Shown: positions 1 to 13,300 of the stretch, in pieces
Position numbering within the stretch: position 1 is the first letter of the stretch
How the letters are laid out: each line of letters opens with the position of its first letter
Source: Rostrohypoxylon terebratum
Lineage: Eukaryota; Ascomycota; Sordariomycetes; Xylariales; Hypoxylaceae
NCBI GenBank assembly: GCA_022497145.1
Contig: MU385937.1
Location: 62,001 to 126,000, forward strand
DNA: 64,000 nucleotides
Direction of reading: 5' to 3'
The notes under the pieces: model-generated
The model's input: the letters and a program-made list of their open reading frames with translations, nothing else
What the model was told of the DNA's origin: nothing
The model's database searches: none
Made by a program: the position numbers and the translations under genes

Positions 1-138
1 AATTCTCCTTTGGAAATCATCATATACATCAGGGAATAGAAGCCAAGCCATCAGAAGTTCCAGGGCAATGTGAAGCAAAATGCCTACCTACTCAACTAAG
101 CGCCACCAACGCACATTCATCCCGGCGCATATGTGTTA

Positions 139-1439
139 TCACTTTGGACGTTTTGCCAACTTGGACTTCAAAGACGTAGGCTGCTTGATCTTGCGAGGTG
201 ACACGGCCTCCGAAGTCTTTGCCTTTCCCTGATCGAACTGGACGAGTAGACCGAGCTCGACCTCGTTGACTTTGTGTCCGAGATTTGGCTCGAGCTTCTG
301 ATCGGCCCAAATCGACGTGAGTTCGTACCAGTGGTTGAAGATCTCATCATGGCGATTGGAAATAGCGAAGTCCTCGTCACGAACCTCGTAGTAGATAAAT
401 CGCATGTCTTCGTAACTGGCTAGTTTCTCGCGTTTGGCGATGTCTAGATGCCGTAAACACCGATTAGCATGCGACCTCTAGTGCCGAAAACACAGAAACG
501 GTATAAGCAGTCTTTTTCTGTCGTCGAAGATAGAACTTACCTCGGAACATAGCCCACGTGTCCTTGAAGTTTTGCTCTACGGCACCCTTGCGCGTCATAC
601 GAGGGCGACCCAAGTCCTCTTGCTTGAAATTGCCATCGCGACCTCGTTTATTGGCCATCTGTAAGCGCGCAGGGAGGTCGAGCTCCTCCTTAGTGAGCTT
701 CGTGATGAAGTACAATTTCTTGAGATCAGGGAAGTAAGTGATGAATTTGTCGAGCAAGACGGGGCAATAACGGGTGTTTGAGTGCGTTCGGGGCTGGCAT
801 CGGCATTGGAAAGGCGGGGCTCGGTCTGGAGTGTCGAACTCGAGGGAGACGCCCTTGATGTCGCGGTACACTTCCTCATTGCTCATGGGTCGGGCCCAGG
901 TGGGAGTTATGATGCCGACGAATCGGATACACACCACTAAGATCACAGGAGTCAGCAATTTTGTTCATAAAGAAGCACTCTAGAAATTTCAATGTAATGG
1001 CTCTTTAGTTAGGTCGACTTGGAAGTCTCATTCCCAGAATAAGGTCAGGGGGGAAGGGGCAGGGGAAATGCATCTTGATGTGGTACTTACTATCCCAATC
1101 GCAGAAGATCCAAGCTTTTGTGGCAACACCTTCGTTCCTACGGACAGGACGTTGGGGCCAGATGGCCTTAGCCGAAGGCTTCTTGATGAGATTGAACATG
1201 ACTCTTCTCGATGTTGCGTCAACTTTGAAAAGATTCTGACGCTGGATCCAGGCAGAATGATCCTGATTCTTCTTAACAACCTTGACGATTCGTGGTGTCT
1301 GAATGTTGATATCGTTTTCCGGCATGGCATCAGACTGGCGATCGACAAACATCATGAAGCAATGCATGCCTGGAATCAGGGCAGCCTTCTCCCAGACCTC
1401 GATCTTCAGCTCATTACAGAGCTTCTGATAGGAAGCCAT
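139..1439 (-). CDS. 2EXR-domain protein, three exons
   Basis: Reconstructed from three reading frames joined at GT-AG borders: exons 1439-1091, 936-541 and 443-139 (1,050 nt, 349 aa). The borders are GTAAGT/TTAG and GTAAGT/CTAG, and both joins restore the frame (DWD-MVCIRF and AMFR-DIAKRE). The N-terminus (residues about 3-23, SYQKLCNELKIEVWEKAAL) fits the 2EXR pattern of hydrophobic-x-LP-x-ELR-x-IW, an F-box-like domain common and expanded in filamentous ascomycetes. The usual LPPE is degenerate here. Exon 3 ends in a basic tail (KLAKRPK). The molecular function of 2EXR proteins is not established, so I give none. The ATG at 1439 is the first in frame; a GTATGG donor near 1502 suggests a 5' UTR intron. 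A second, diverged 2EXR gene lies at 61951-63729. Confidence 0.75.
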
Positions 1440-3131
1440 GGCTACTATATACTTGTTAGCATAACTGGGTAACTAGTAGATATAGGATAAATCACCATAC
1501 CTTTAGGGTCAAGATAGATACAACTTGGCGAGGGATCTTGATATGGGCTCGTGTCTGTAATGAACACAAGTGAAGATATTCACGTAATGTAGTGTCAAGT
1601 GAATTATTTTACAGTAGGCGGAAAGTTTCTAGTGAGTGAATGAAAGAATGTAAAAGGGAAACGGCGGCGAGGTCTCTACTTGTGCCTCCTGTTAATAGAA
1701 ATATGCATCAGATTAGCTTTTTTACGCAGAACAAAATAGAGAAGGGGCGATTTCGAGCTGTAAAAAACTTACAGACTTGGGACTATAACTGAGAGACCCT
1801 TGGTCTTCCTAGTATGATCTAGAAAGACCAAGGCTGGAGGGAGTGAGAATGGGAGATGTCAGATGTGTGGTGGAAAATAAGAAAGGTGAGAAGGGGAGGT
1901 TTTGCAAAAGGTTGCGGGAGAGAAAACATTGCAACCATATCAGTTCTTCAGGCTTTTTCAAATAGTTCAACCTAGGCCACGATCCTTAGGTGAGTGAGAT
2001 AGCTCGCCGTCTGGGGTAAAGTCACTGTCAGAGAAGAGAAGCTTGCCATCAAGGGAAGGAGTTGATCGGAAGCCGGGGAGGAACTCGGAGAAGGAGCCAC
2101 AAAGAAGCGGCCAGGAACTAGTCAAGAATCGGTAATTGGAGACAGTAAAGAGCCGGCACGGAAGGGACATTAGAGATAGGGAGAAGTTGATTAGGAAGCA
2201 ACAATTGAGGACATGTCAATCATATACTAGATTAGTAACGGAGCTGGAATTGACAGACATTGGGAAGTCACAACATGAGACTCAAAGAGGAAACTGCATA
2301 TAACAGAGATTTGGAAAGTCTCTTTAGTTTAACCAGCCAGATAAAGAGACGACCGTCCACTATGTGGACTAGTCGTGGTGATTTAAGTGATTAAATAACA
2401 CAACAAGTATCCAGTTTGTTAGAAAGAAGCCTCCCTCCCGCCCCAATATAAATCTATTGATATTCCAGCCTCCAGTCAATAACATTGTATAAAGGTAAGC
2501 TTAGAACTCAGCAATCTCCTGATTTTAAGGGAGTTGTGAGGGAGTGACAATATTATATAAGAATAGGGGCTCAGGTGGAGACAGAGAGGTAAGCCAAGAG
2601 ATCGCCAAGAGGCCATCAAGTAGATAATACTCTAAATCTTGTATCTAGGATCAGTGATTTTGTATGGAAACGACTTAGTCAACTTGCGAGCATTGTTGAA
2701 TATTGGTAAATGTTGTTGTCGTTGGGAGATTTACTATTATAGTAGTAACAAAAAGGCTATAGATGCCTAAGGACCAGGTAAGAATTTCTAGAGGAAAACC
2801 TGAATTTGAAATATATGATGACAAGATTGAACTCAACTATAACGGATTTATGGAAGTACCTAGTAGACGAATTCCACCTTTTCTAGTATAGACTCACATC
2901 TATAGCAACTAGCACGAAATTAAAACGCAAACATACCTGTGTTAAGAATGGGTACCATATCAAATCACAAAATCGAAGACATCCTAACATCCTCACATCA
3001 CTAAAGAACTACTACAACTAGAACCTCATTGCCTCTCTAAATTTTTATAACGCTACATAGTCATACACATCCCCGCCATCCCTCGTCTCTAGCAAATGCG
3101 CCTTCCCGAATAGCCCAGCCCAGCTAATCTA
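1440..3131. other. Intergenic, between the 2EXR gene promoter and the CFT2 3' end
   Basis: There is no supportable gene. The part next to 1439 is the likely 5' leader and promoter of the 2EXR gene, with a candidate 5' UTR intron. A 67-codon minus-strand frame at 1967-2170 has no recognisable similarity and is treated as chance. The sequence near 3132 is the CFT2 downstream region. Confidence 0.6.
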
Positions 3132-6084
3132 TCAAGCACCAGCGACCACGGCCAAACTCTCATAAATAGTCCTCTTGACGGCGTAAAAGGTGCCTCCGAG
3201 CTGCGTGGCGGGTCCACCGTCTGTCGGAAGGCCGATGCTCTCCACGTCGATCCTACCGGCCGTAGTTTTCCGCACGACCACCGATCCGTCGATCAGTAGG
3301 GTACCCTCGCCCCTGAACTCCGCCGTGTGGCCCGATTGCTGCATCGCTTTCCTCAGATCGGCCAATCTTAGATCGCCGACGTGTAGAGGTTGGGCAACGG
3401 ACCGTGTTGCTGAAGCCATGTTTGTCGGGAGGACGTCGAGCGTAGGTTCTGCGGGTACTTCATTAGTTTCTGCGGGTTCCGTCGAGCCCTCGATCTTGAG
3501 ACGCTTGTTCGCTGCGTCTTCGTCTTGGTGCCCTGCTTGTTCCATGTGCATTGCTAATAGCCGACCGGTAACTGTGGCGATGCTTAATCCGCGAACGTTT
3601 TGCCACTTGAGCTGTTTGACGAGTGTAGGTGCGAGCTTGACCACCCAAGCATTCGTATCCACACTTGCGTCTATTGCCGTGCCTATGGCTGGCGTGTAGA
3701 TGCTAACAGACCCTTCGGCGAACAACTTCTTGCAATCCGAGGCCAAGGTGATGGTTTCGCCTTCGGTGCCGCCGATGAGGATGAGCTTGCGAGGTTGAAT
3801 TAAGGGGATCAACATGTGCAAGCTTCGCTTATCATGGATACCGCTGAGGTCGATGAAGTCAACTTCGAGGTTGATTGCTATGGTCGTCTTTGTGAAGACT
3901 AGCTTAGATGGGCCAAGATTCGTCTCGTCTGGGTCGTCGGGGATGCCGTCGAGCCCATCCTCAATAGGACCATCAGATACTGCCATGTCAAAGTCATCGG
4001 TAACGCTGCGCGTAAGATGCGGTCGCTTCGACGGTCCGGAACCCCGATTCTTAGCATTAGCTGAAGCGTTATCCCACTTTCGCTTCTTTCCAAGTTTGTC
4101 TTGATCCTCATCTTTTCCTGCCTGCGCCATATCCTGCCCATCGTTGTCGTCTCTTTCTTCTGCTCGGAGGAAGTCCTCAGGTCTGATGAGTTCGCCGTAG
4201 TCATCGGCGCGCCTTCGACGTACTGGATGTGGGAACATTCTATCTCTCCCTTTCTTATTCCTAACGTCGAAGTCGTAGACACCCTTCTTCTTCAGCAGTA
4301 TATTAATGCCAAGATCCTCGTCTGTAAGTGCTGCCTTCTTTCTACTAGCCTGGCCCATCGTGGTTGCAACATTCAAGGCCCTGCCCTGTTGCTCGTTATC
4401 GGAATCTTCCGATTCCGACTCTGACTCGGAAGCCTCGTCGCCAACATCCTCGGTCGATTCAAGGGCGTTGGCTCCTCCGCTCTGAAGGGTTGTCTGAAGC
4501 TGGCGTTGCTGTGCAAGCCATTGCTGATATATAGCTAAATCATTACCCTCCAAAGCTTGCCTCTTCGCTTCCGTGAGTTCGAGTTCATGCCTGGTTTCGC
4601 CATTGGAGTTCTCGATCGACATTTCCTGACCTTCTTTCCACCACGTCCACAAGCTCCTAGCTAGCGAAGGGTGCCCTTCCGAAGCCAAAGAGGGATATTC
4701 TGTCAGAATGACCATATTTTTCGGATCCTCTGCAATTTGCTTCAACACGTCTTTGGAGAATCCCCACTCAAGTGTAGAGTCACTTGCGAGAATGACCTTG
4801 CCAACAGGGGCGCCTTCTCCCGTCTCACTACCAAGTACCTTGTCGATTTGACCCTTTCTGTCGAGTAGCTTTAAGAATCTGAAGTCGAATGGCCCAGCTT
4901 CTTTGCCTGATTTTGAGCCGTCTGTCGTGCCGTTGACCCGCTTCGATCCGTCAACAACAGCTTCAAATTCCCGGATGATACTATCGTCCATCCACTCGAG
5001 CATGCTACGCGCATATCTCATGGTGCTGTGGATATTGCGGCCTGCCAGGTAGAGTTTAGCAGACTTAAGTTGGCCATCACCTGTTGTCGCATCCGCCCGC
5101 CACGCATGATCCATCAAATAGGCCAATTCTAGAACTCGGGCACTCGAGTCAATAGGAATCAGGACGGTACCTCCCCGTGCAATGCAAGACTTCACCTTAT
5201 TCAACAACTGTTCATCTCGCTTACTCCTACCGCCGGAAATAGCGGTCTTCTCGCCACCTCTACTGCTGCAAACTAGGGCGGTCGGTTTTCGCAACTGTTC
5301 GATGATCTCGGCACCACCTCCTCCAGCGCCACCCAGCCAGGCGGCTCCAGCGTACACATTTTCACGTCCCTGATTCCAGTCGACGGCATAGACGATGGAC
5401 TCTAATCCATGTTGTATATGCCATATGGTACCACCGAGAGTACGGCCTGAGTTGTATGCTGTAATGGTGAGACCATTCAGCGGAGGAGAGAATGGAGAGC
5501 CGAGCGGCTGATGTGGTTGGGAGTACTTGAGAGGGTGGATTAGGGAGAAATAGGTTGCGATTTCCTCGGGGGCGGGGGCTTGTAGTAGGATATCAGAGGT
5601 CGAGGATTGTTGCGATGAATAGGAGATCTCGTCGAGAGAAGTTGACGGAATTGTTGTGGCGGCGAGTGGAGTAGAGGCGTAAAGATCTTGGAGGAGGGTT
5701 CGGCCGAGAGCAATGACCGGAGACGTCGCATAGACTGGGATACGAGTAAAAAGAGGGAAATGCTTGCAGCAATGGGCATAGGCGGCTATATGATTTGTAG
5801 TGGCATGCGTAAGCAGGATGAGAGAGAGTGTCGGTACTTGTCTATAAACAGTAAATGTCAGTATGTTTTCTTTTCTCCCGGTATTACATGTATACAGTTT
5901 AGGAACTTTGTGAGAAATCATATTATACTTCAACATACTTTTCAAGCTCCTTGAGCTTTGCGATGTCGAAGGATTCATCCCAACCGACATCGATCAAGAC
6001 CTTGATCCCCCCATCAAGCTCGAGGATGGATTGCGACGAAGCTGATTCTGAGAGCGCTCCTTGTAGTGAGCTGAAAGTAAACAT
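3132..6084 (-). CDS. CFT2: CFT2: cleavage and polyadenylation factor subunit 2 (CPSF100-like)
   Basis: Scaffold subunit of the nuclear mRNA 3'-end cleavage and polyadenylation factor, partner of the nuclease YSH1/CPSF73. Exons are 6084-5939 and 5841-3132 (951 aa), joined GTATGT/TATAG to read ELEK-QVPTLSLILLTHATTNH. The order is a metallo-beta-lactamase fold (about 1-245), a beta-CASP segment (from about 250, including RVLELAYLMDHAW), an acidic Ser/Glu insert (about 509-535), a PVRRRRADDYGELIRPEDFL block (about 588-607) typical of CPSF100, and a C-terminal RMMBL-like segment (about 708-752). The zinc ligand motif HxHxDH of active family members reads H61-A-T-T-N-H66, so catalysis is not expected, as known for CPSF100/CFT2. 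GLTITAYNSGRTLGGTIW and IVYAVDWN are also family hallmarks. The start gives the conserved MFTFSSLQGALSES N-terminus. It is divergent from SEC24. Confidence 0.95.
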
Positions 6085-7228
6085 CGCTGCTTCATCGTAC
6101 TAGAGAGGCATCTGAAGAGGGTTTTTATTTGGACACTATCTGGATCGCGTAAGCCGAAGTAATGTTCGCGACATAAATTCACGATCAACAACCTGCGGTA
6201 CAGGACGTTGTGGATGAGGTTGTTGTAACTTGTAAGTGGTTTTAAATGGTTTGTAAATGGTTTGTAGAAGAATAAGATCTCTCCAACTTAGTCGCGTATC
6301 AAAAGACGGGTCTTGAGAGTGTCCCACTTAGTGACTAGGTAGGTAAAGTTTAACTAGTTAGCTCCTGTGGGTACTGAAGAAAGGCAGGGAAGGAGGGAAG
6401 GAACCTGTGGTGAAGCACTGAGCAAGCACCTGCACACGGGCACAGGCGCGAGCCACCAAACTGGTTCCGTAGCAGGTGCCTAACAGATCCATTGGGTCGC
6501 TAATTGGTCACTGCTTGACAGGCAGACAGGCAGACAGGTAAGAACTCAAAAGACTTCCACTACTACAGTACAGGGCAGCTGCGGCGCTGCAGGGTAACCG
6601 CGATTAAAATAGTATTATCGGAAAATCCCCGGAATGTTATCGTGTCAATTCTCGATCCCGTAATTCTCAACTCTCGTCAATTCCATAATTCATCACCAAT
6701 TGTCCATTTTTATTTGATCCCTATTAAGCAGTGATGTCCATTGCCCATGCCACCAACTTATCTTGGCTATGATTTTAGGTAATCGGATGCTAGTATCGAA
6801 GCCGTTACTACCCCCCAAAATCGAGTTCTGACACGTCCACTTCGTGACGCCACAAGCTCCCTTAGCTGAAGCTGAAGTGACTAACGGAGCGACTAAACTG
6901 ACAGCTTGTCCTCTTAACTAACGTCTTGACGTCTAAACGCCTTAACCTCCTATATTTTTACCGTCTTCTTACCTTTCTTTACTTAGGGTCGCCCCCCCTC
7001 TAAATGTCTATCTGATCGTCGTCTTGTAAATACGGGATATAGGTATCATGGAACATTCACAATCTCTGTGATTTGCCGAATCGCGAGCCGAAACAAAAAC
7101 TACGTCTTCAGTTTTCCGAGGTATACGCGGTACACAGGTACACGAGAAGGCACACATCAATAAAACGATAGCGGGCGACTTCGAATTCCATTCATAGAGC
7201 TATTGAGCTATAGAGCTAGTCTATTACG
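6085..7228. promoter_or_regulatory. Divergent intergenic region shared by CFT2 (-) and SEC24 (+)
   Basis: About 1.1 kb separates the two start codons, which point away from each other. It must hold the promoters and 5' leaders of both housekeeping genes. I see no clear TATA box; CT-rich and A-rich patches lie at 6900-7010 and 7085-7180. Small frames at 5994-6327 on the minus strand are the CFT2 first exon read out of frame plus leader sequence. Confidence 0.6.
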
Positions 7229-10200
7229 ATGGCCGACTACTCTACATACCATGCCCTAGGGCAAGGCGAACAGCTTGATCCTAACAATCCAAACCGAACG
7301 AGTCAACCTGCCCCTCCGCAATTTCAACCCCCCGTTGCTCAGAATCCCTATCAACAAGGCGTTGGCTATGCTTCTCCTGCCCCTCCCCCGGGTCAACAAT
7401 ATTATGGAAACGCTCCCCCACCGCTCGGTGGCCCTTCGCCCGTAGCTGCACCTCCGCAGGATGGAGGTCTTTCCGCGCAGATGGCAGGAATGTCAATAGG
7501 GGACGGTCAACATTCAGTAAGGAAGAAGAAGAAGGATAGACATGTGTTTCACGCAGTAGAAGCGCCGGCAGGTTCTTCGCAAGCATATAATGGGATACCG
7601 CCCGTAGGAACGCCCGCCACGGCTTTCTTAAACGCAGATCCCTCCGTACAACCGGGTAGTCAATTTATCGGACAGCCAGCCGTGCCTAACCAATTCCCAG
7701 CTCCCGTCAACGCACCATTCAACCCTGCAATACCCGCGACCCCAGCTGAATTTGCCGCCAGAAGTGGTCAAATAGACCAAGGCCATGCACCTGCCTTTGT
7801 GCCAGCGTCAGGAGGACAACAGGTCTCACCAGATGATATCCCCAGCGTACCAGTTTCTCGGGATGTACCTCAACAGTACTATCTAAGCAATGTATATCCG
7901 ACCTTCGAGCGTCATGTTCCTCCTCCAGCCACCGTCTCTTTCGTCGCCTACGACCAAGGCAATTCCTCGCCTAAGTTTACGAGGTTGACGATGAATAATA
8001 TTCCATCTAACGCAGAAGGCCTCAATAGTACGGGTCTGCCCTTAGGCCTCATTTTGCAACCCCTGGCCCGCCTTCAGCCCGGTGAGATGGAGGTTCCCGT
8101 ACTTGATTTCGGGGATGTTGGGCCACCAAGATGTCGGAGATGTCGCGCTTACATTAATCCCTTTATGATGTTCCGCTCAGGGGGGAGCAAATTCGTGTGT
8201 AACCTCTGTACCTATCCTAACGATACCCCCTCAGAATACTTTTGCGCCACAACCCCACAGGGCGTAAGAGTCGACCGAGATCAGCGGCCAGAGTTGACGA
8301 GAGGCACCGTCGAATTCACGGTACCTAAGGAGTACTGGACGAAGGAGCCGACGGGTCTTCATTGGCTGTTTGCGATTGACGTCACCCAAGAATCTTACAA
8401 CAAGGGATTCTTAGAAGCTTTTTGCGAAGGTATACTCGCCGCGCTCTACGCTCCCGAAGGGGGTGATGAGCTAGACGAGAATGGTGAACCGAAACGACGA
8501 ATTCCGCCTGGCGCCAAGGTTGGCTTCGTCACGTATGACAAGGACATTCATTTTTACAACTGCAATCCCGCACTGGAGCAGGCGCAAATGTTGATAATGT
8601 CCGACCTTGAAGACCCCTTTGTACCACTTAGTGACGGGCTTTTCGTCGACCCATACGAATCAAAGGCGGTCATCACATCATTGCTTGCGCGATTGCCGAC
8701 GCTGTTCGCCGATATCAAGAATCCGGAACCCGCTCTACTGCCCACGTTAATATCATGTTTGTCTGCATTGGAAAAAACCGGAGGGAAAATGGTGTGTTCG
8801 TTGTCTGCATTGCCTACCTGGGGCCCCAACCGACTTTTTATGAGAGATGACGGGAAGTATTCAGGCGGCGAAATTGACAAGAAACTCTTCACTACTGATC
8901 ATCCTGCGTGGAGGAAAATTGCCGAGAAGATGGTTGCGGCTGGTGTTGGTGTTGACTTCTTTTTAGCCGCTCCATCTGGTGGGTATTTAGACGTAGCCAC
9001 TATTGGTAAGCAAATAACCCGAACATATAGTGCTATCGTCATGATGACTAACTATTTGAAGGTCACGTTGCGTCTACGACTGGTGGGGAAACGTTTTACT
9101 ATCCTAATTTCGTTGCTGGTCGCGATAATGCGAAGCTCTCTCTCGAAATCAAACATACAGTTACGCGGGAGACCGGCTATCAGGCATTGATGAAAGTTCG
9201 GTGTTCCAATGGCCTCCAAATATCAGCATACCACGGCAACTTCATACAACATACCTTCGGGGCCGATCTCGAAATAGGTGTCATAGATGCCGACAAGGCT
9301 GTAGGCGTTACGTTTGGCTATGACGGAAAGCTCGATTCGAAGCTCGATGCCCATTTCCAGTCTGCCTTATTGTACACGACTGCCTCCGGTGAGCGGCGAG
9401 TAAGGTGTTGCAATGTCATCGCAAGCGTCAGTGATAACGCACGGGAGTGCATGAAGTTCGTTGACCAAGACGCTGTTTACACGATCATTGCCAAGGACGC
9501 CGCTTCCAAGCTAGCTTCGACTTCCGCCACCCTGAAAGACATTAGACTAGGCCTAACAGAAAAGACGATCGATGTTCTTGCTGGATATCGTAAGAATTTC
9601 TCTTCACAGTCGCATCCACCAGGGCAACTGGTCATGCCTGAAAAGCTGAAAGAGTTCTCCATGTACATGCTTGGCCTTATCAAATCCCGCGCTTTCAAGG
9701 GAGGAAACGAGACCTCCGATCGAAGGGTACATGAAATGCGCATGATCAGGTCAATGGGGGCTCCAGAACTCAGTCTCTACCTCTATCCTAGGATGATACC
9801 TATTCACAACCTCAATCCCGAAGACGGATTCCCCGACAAGGACACCGGCTACTTGAGGGTGCCGCCAGCCATTCGTACGTCGTTCAGCCGCGTGGAACCA
9901 GGAGGTGTATATCTCGTAGATAACGGGCAGCAATGCTTACTATGGTTCCATTCCCAAACCTCGCCGAATCTGCTGGTGGATCTGTTTGGTGAAGGCAAGG
10001 ATAGCCTCAATTCGCTTGACCCGTACAGCTCTTCCTTACCAGTCCTACAAACGCACCTAAACGCCCAGGTCCGGAACATCATCGAATTCCTCAAGACCAT
10101 GCGCGGTTCCAAGGCATTGACGATTCAGCTGGCTAGGCAAGCAATTGACGGGGCTGAATACGAGTTTGCAAGAATGTTGATTGAGGATCGTAACAACGAA

Positions 10201-10336
10201 GCGCAAAGTTATGTGGACTGGTTAGTACACTTACATAAGGGCGTACAACTTGAGGTAAGTCAATCTTTTATTACTTCTCATCGTAATATGCCGAAAAAGC
10301 ATGCAGGATGATCCTAGTTCCTCGAGGGATGTATGA
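7229..10336 (+). CDS. SEC24: SEC24: COPII coat cargo-binding subunit
   Basis: Cargo-selecting subunit of the inner COPII coat, pairing with SEC23 on ER exit sites. Exons are 7229-9005, 9062-10254 and 10307-10336 (999 aa). Introns of 56 and 52 nt use GTAAGC/GAAG and GTAAGT/GCAG. The first join reads ATIG-HVASTTGGETFYYPNF, the conserved Sec24 sequence. The order is a Pro/Gln-rich disordered N-terminus (1-230), a zinc finger with C302-x2-C305 and C324-x2-C327, a trunk domain from about 378 (LHWLFAIDVTQ), a beta-sandwich from about 596, a helical domain, and a gelsolin-like domain near 860-920. The length suits the family. The last exon codes only nine residues (DDPSSSRDV) before the stop; reading through intron 2 would instead end at 10311, so the C-terminus depends on that splice. 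It is divergent from CFT2. Confidence 0.95.
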
Positions 10337-13300
10337 AAAGCAACCGCTAACATTGGTCAATGCAGTTGGCTGGCCACAGACGAAAGGAAGGCGATGAGCA
10401 CAGTTCCTTGGCATCCACGTTCCAAGGATTAAGGCCACAATACTGGTAACATACTACTCGCAGGGTCAATCCTGGAGACTCACATACAAATAACCTCAGA
10501 CCCAAGAATCCGGCAATTGGGAAACATTCTAGATCTTTACCCGAGAGCCTCATGAAGAAGCGATTCTAGGTTTAGGGATACATAGGTACGGCTAGTCTGC
10601 CTCTCGATCTTACTACCTCGATGTCAGATCATACCTATCTATCAAGTCAAGTGGTACCGCGTCGCACCTCGATACCAAAAGATCAACCCCGTCCCGCCTT
10701 GATGTTTGGTGATTTCAGTGCAAATTTGTGTCGCCCAGCCTCCCAAATTGAGACATGTCAATCATGGATTACTAGTTTTTTTTCCCCGGCAGAACTAACT
10801 CATTGATACTATGGTAAATCACCTTCTTGTCTATCCCAGCAGGGTGATGGAGACCTCGTTTCGGCCGAAAGACCCTGCATCTCGCCTGTGACTGCAGCGA
10901 AGCAAACAATCCAACGGAAATCCAGCCCGAGACATCTTGAAATAAGCCGACTGCCTCCTTCCGTACCAATAGTTATTAACGGCCGTGAGCTCCATTATTT
11001 CTGTAAAATTTATCGGTACAGGGTGTTTGCGCTCAGTCTTGAAAATTCGAGTCGACATTAGTTCGGACAGCCTTACGTCTTATTGTGACTAAGTACCTGG
11101 TATATGTCAAGTCCGCATGACTGCTTTTGAATGAGTATTTAATATATATATCAACTTACCACTAGTACGGGTATAATATATTTCCCCAGCCTATCGATCT
11201 CAAACAATCAGGCACTAGGGCTGATTGACGAACAGGCGAGATTCTTGAAAGCCGTAACTCCTGACATTGTAGATATACACTTAGGGATACATGCAGCGAA
11301 TATCATAATTTCATCCGCTAGCCACATGATGCTATGTATCATCAAAATAATTCCGAGCCATTCTATACATGTAGTTAACAACTTTAGTTGTACTGCGTGA
11401 ATCTTGAAGTTTTTAGACAGACGATTAATCTAGGAAGTTTACTCAGCCTCAACTACCTCGACTCGGGGAACGCCGACTATCATGATGTGTATAAATTATC
11501 CACTTTAGAAAATTTCCCATGCAAGATTGTGCTTCAGCTTTGCAAATTGAAGCCATTTCGTACCAAGCTTGGGCCGTGTGATACCACACGGAACTGCCGT
11601 AAGCCGTGTTGATAACACAACCTATCATAAGAAAATCTTACGATTCCCAGACAAATCTTAGACCAATGAGGATCTCAAGTTCAATGATCGTGGGCACTTC
11701 ACGAGGCGCTATGCTGCCATGCTCGGGAAAAATGCTTCAAGCCGTCCCGTGGATAATAGCTATTCGTAGACTATGAATCAACTTCTCATAGACTTATCGA
11801 GCACATTTGAAGATCACCCTAGTTGATTTCCTTTTTTTTCACTTCACAACACAAAGTGTAGAAAACAAACTCGCTCAACTTTCCATATGCATGTCGCGGT
11901 TGTTTCTTCTACTTTGGAACATCCCGTAAAAGACTCGGCTGCTTGCGGAATACCAGGGCGCCACTGAGGATAAAATGGCGTAATAGAGCCTTATCCTTCC
12001 AACGGTTATCTTGCAATTAAATTGTACTCGGGCCCCATTTTCTTTTGCTCATATGAGTGACTACGGATAAATCCCGAGTCTCGGAATCTTGCGCTATAAA
12101 TTTAGATCGTGTTCTGACTCGGTAGTCTACAGCAACACAAACCTGCCAGACAAAGTTGATGAGATTTAATCCTTCAGCAACACTGTGCGATGATGTGAGC
12201 AAGATAATAGGTACCTACCTCAAAGCCACTAATTCTAATTTATACCAAACGGCGATAGTCTCGCTATGTACCTTTCTAGGTATGATCTCGGAAACTCCGT
12301 ATCGAGAGCCTCCTTTCCCAGTACATAGGTATACTTCTCATGAATCCAGCCTATCAATCTACCTAGCCAACACGGCTTGTTGTGTTACCCCTGACCGCGA
12401 AGGCGTTGGCGCTACCAGTCAGAATTCCCATAGCAGTTTTTAATCCACTCGGTGGCTGAAACACACCTCCAAAAGAGTCAGACCTGCATAGAAGAAGCTT
12501 CGTCCACATGGCCAGGTCAGAACTTTGAAAGATATCGGCCTCGCCTATCTGAGACCCCAAAGCGTTACCTAACTTACCTACATACAAGATCAACGTCGTG
12601 TTCTCCTAGCGCAACACCCCGAAACCCTTGATTCTTACATGCATCTACTTTGCCTGCGTGATCCGGGGGTTTGATGCTAGCCGCTTCCGCACAAATCATA
12701 TTCCATCTCGACTAGGTACTTGTCTACTCGGTGCTTAGGTAGATTCATCCATGCGGCTAGATCTCACTTGCAGATACATACCCGGAGGCTTTAGTTTGCT
12801 CATATATGCACATGCATGTATGCCCTGAGAGTATCCCCAATGACCGGTTTCGTTTGTCCTTACCTAGGTACAAGCAGGTCATTCAAGTACCAAATCATAT
12901 ACAACATCACCCTTACGACAACATTACGACGACATCAAACCGGCAAAAGTAAGGACAACAAAAATCAGCGATGCGTTGTCAATACCGGTTCCCCGTCTGT
13001 GGAGCTCACCGCTAGATATTATAGTCACCCACACATTACGATCTGATCCGAGGATAAGGCATGTGATGGAAATATATTACTGATTCTGTGACCGAGGCGC
13101 CCCTAAAAGTTCTCATTATTTCGCCTGGCTATCCCGGAACGCTAAGCCTTGGTCCTTAACCTAAGTTCACTTAACGGCTACCAGCTGTATCTTTCATCGT
13201 TGTGGATTCATGTGACCTAGTCCTAGCAACAGAGCAATAGCACACCGTCGTCTATGAATTCATTAGGCCGGAGTTCGCCTCGTCCTTCATCCTCGGAAGG

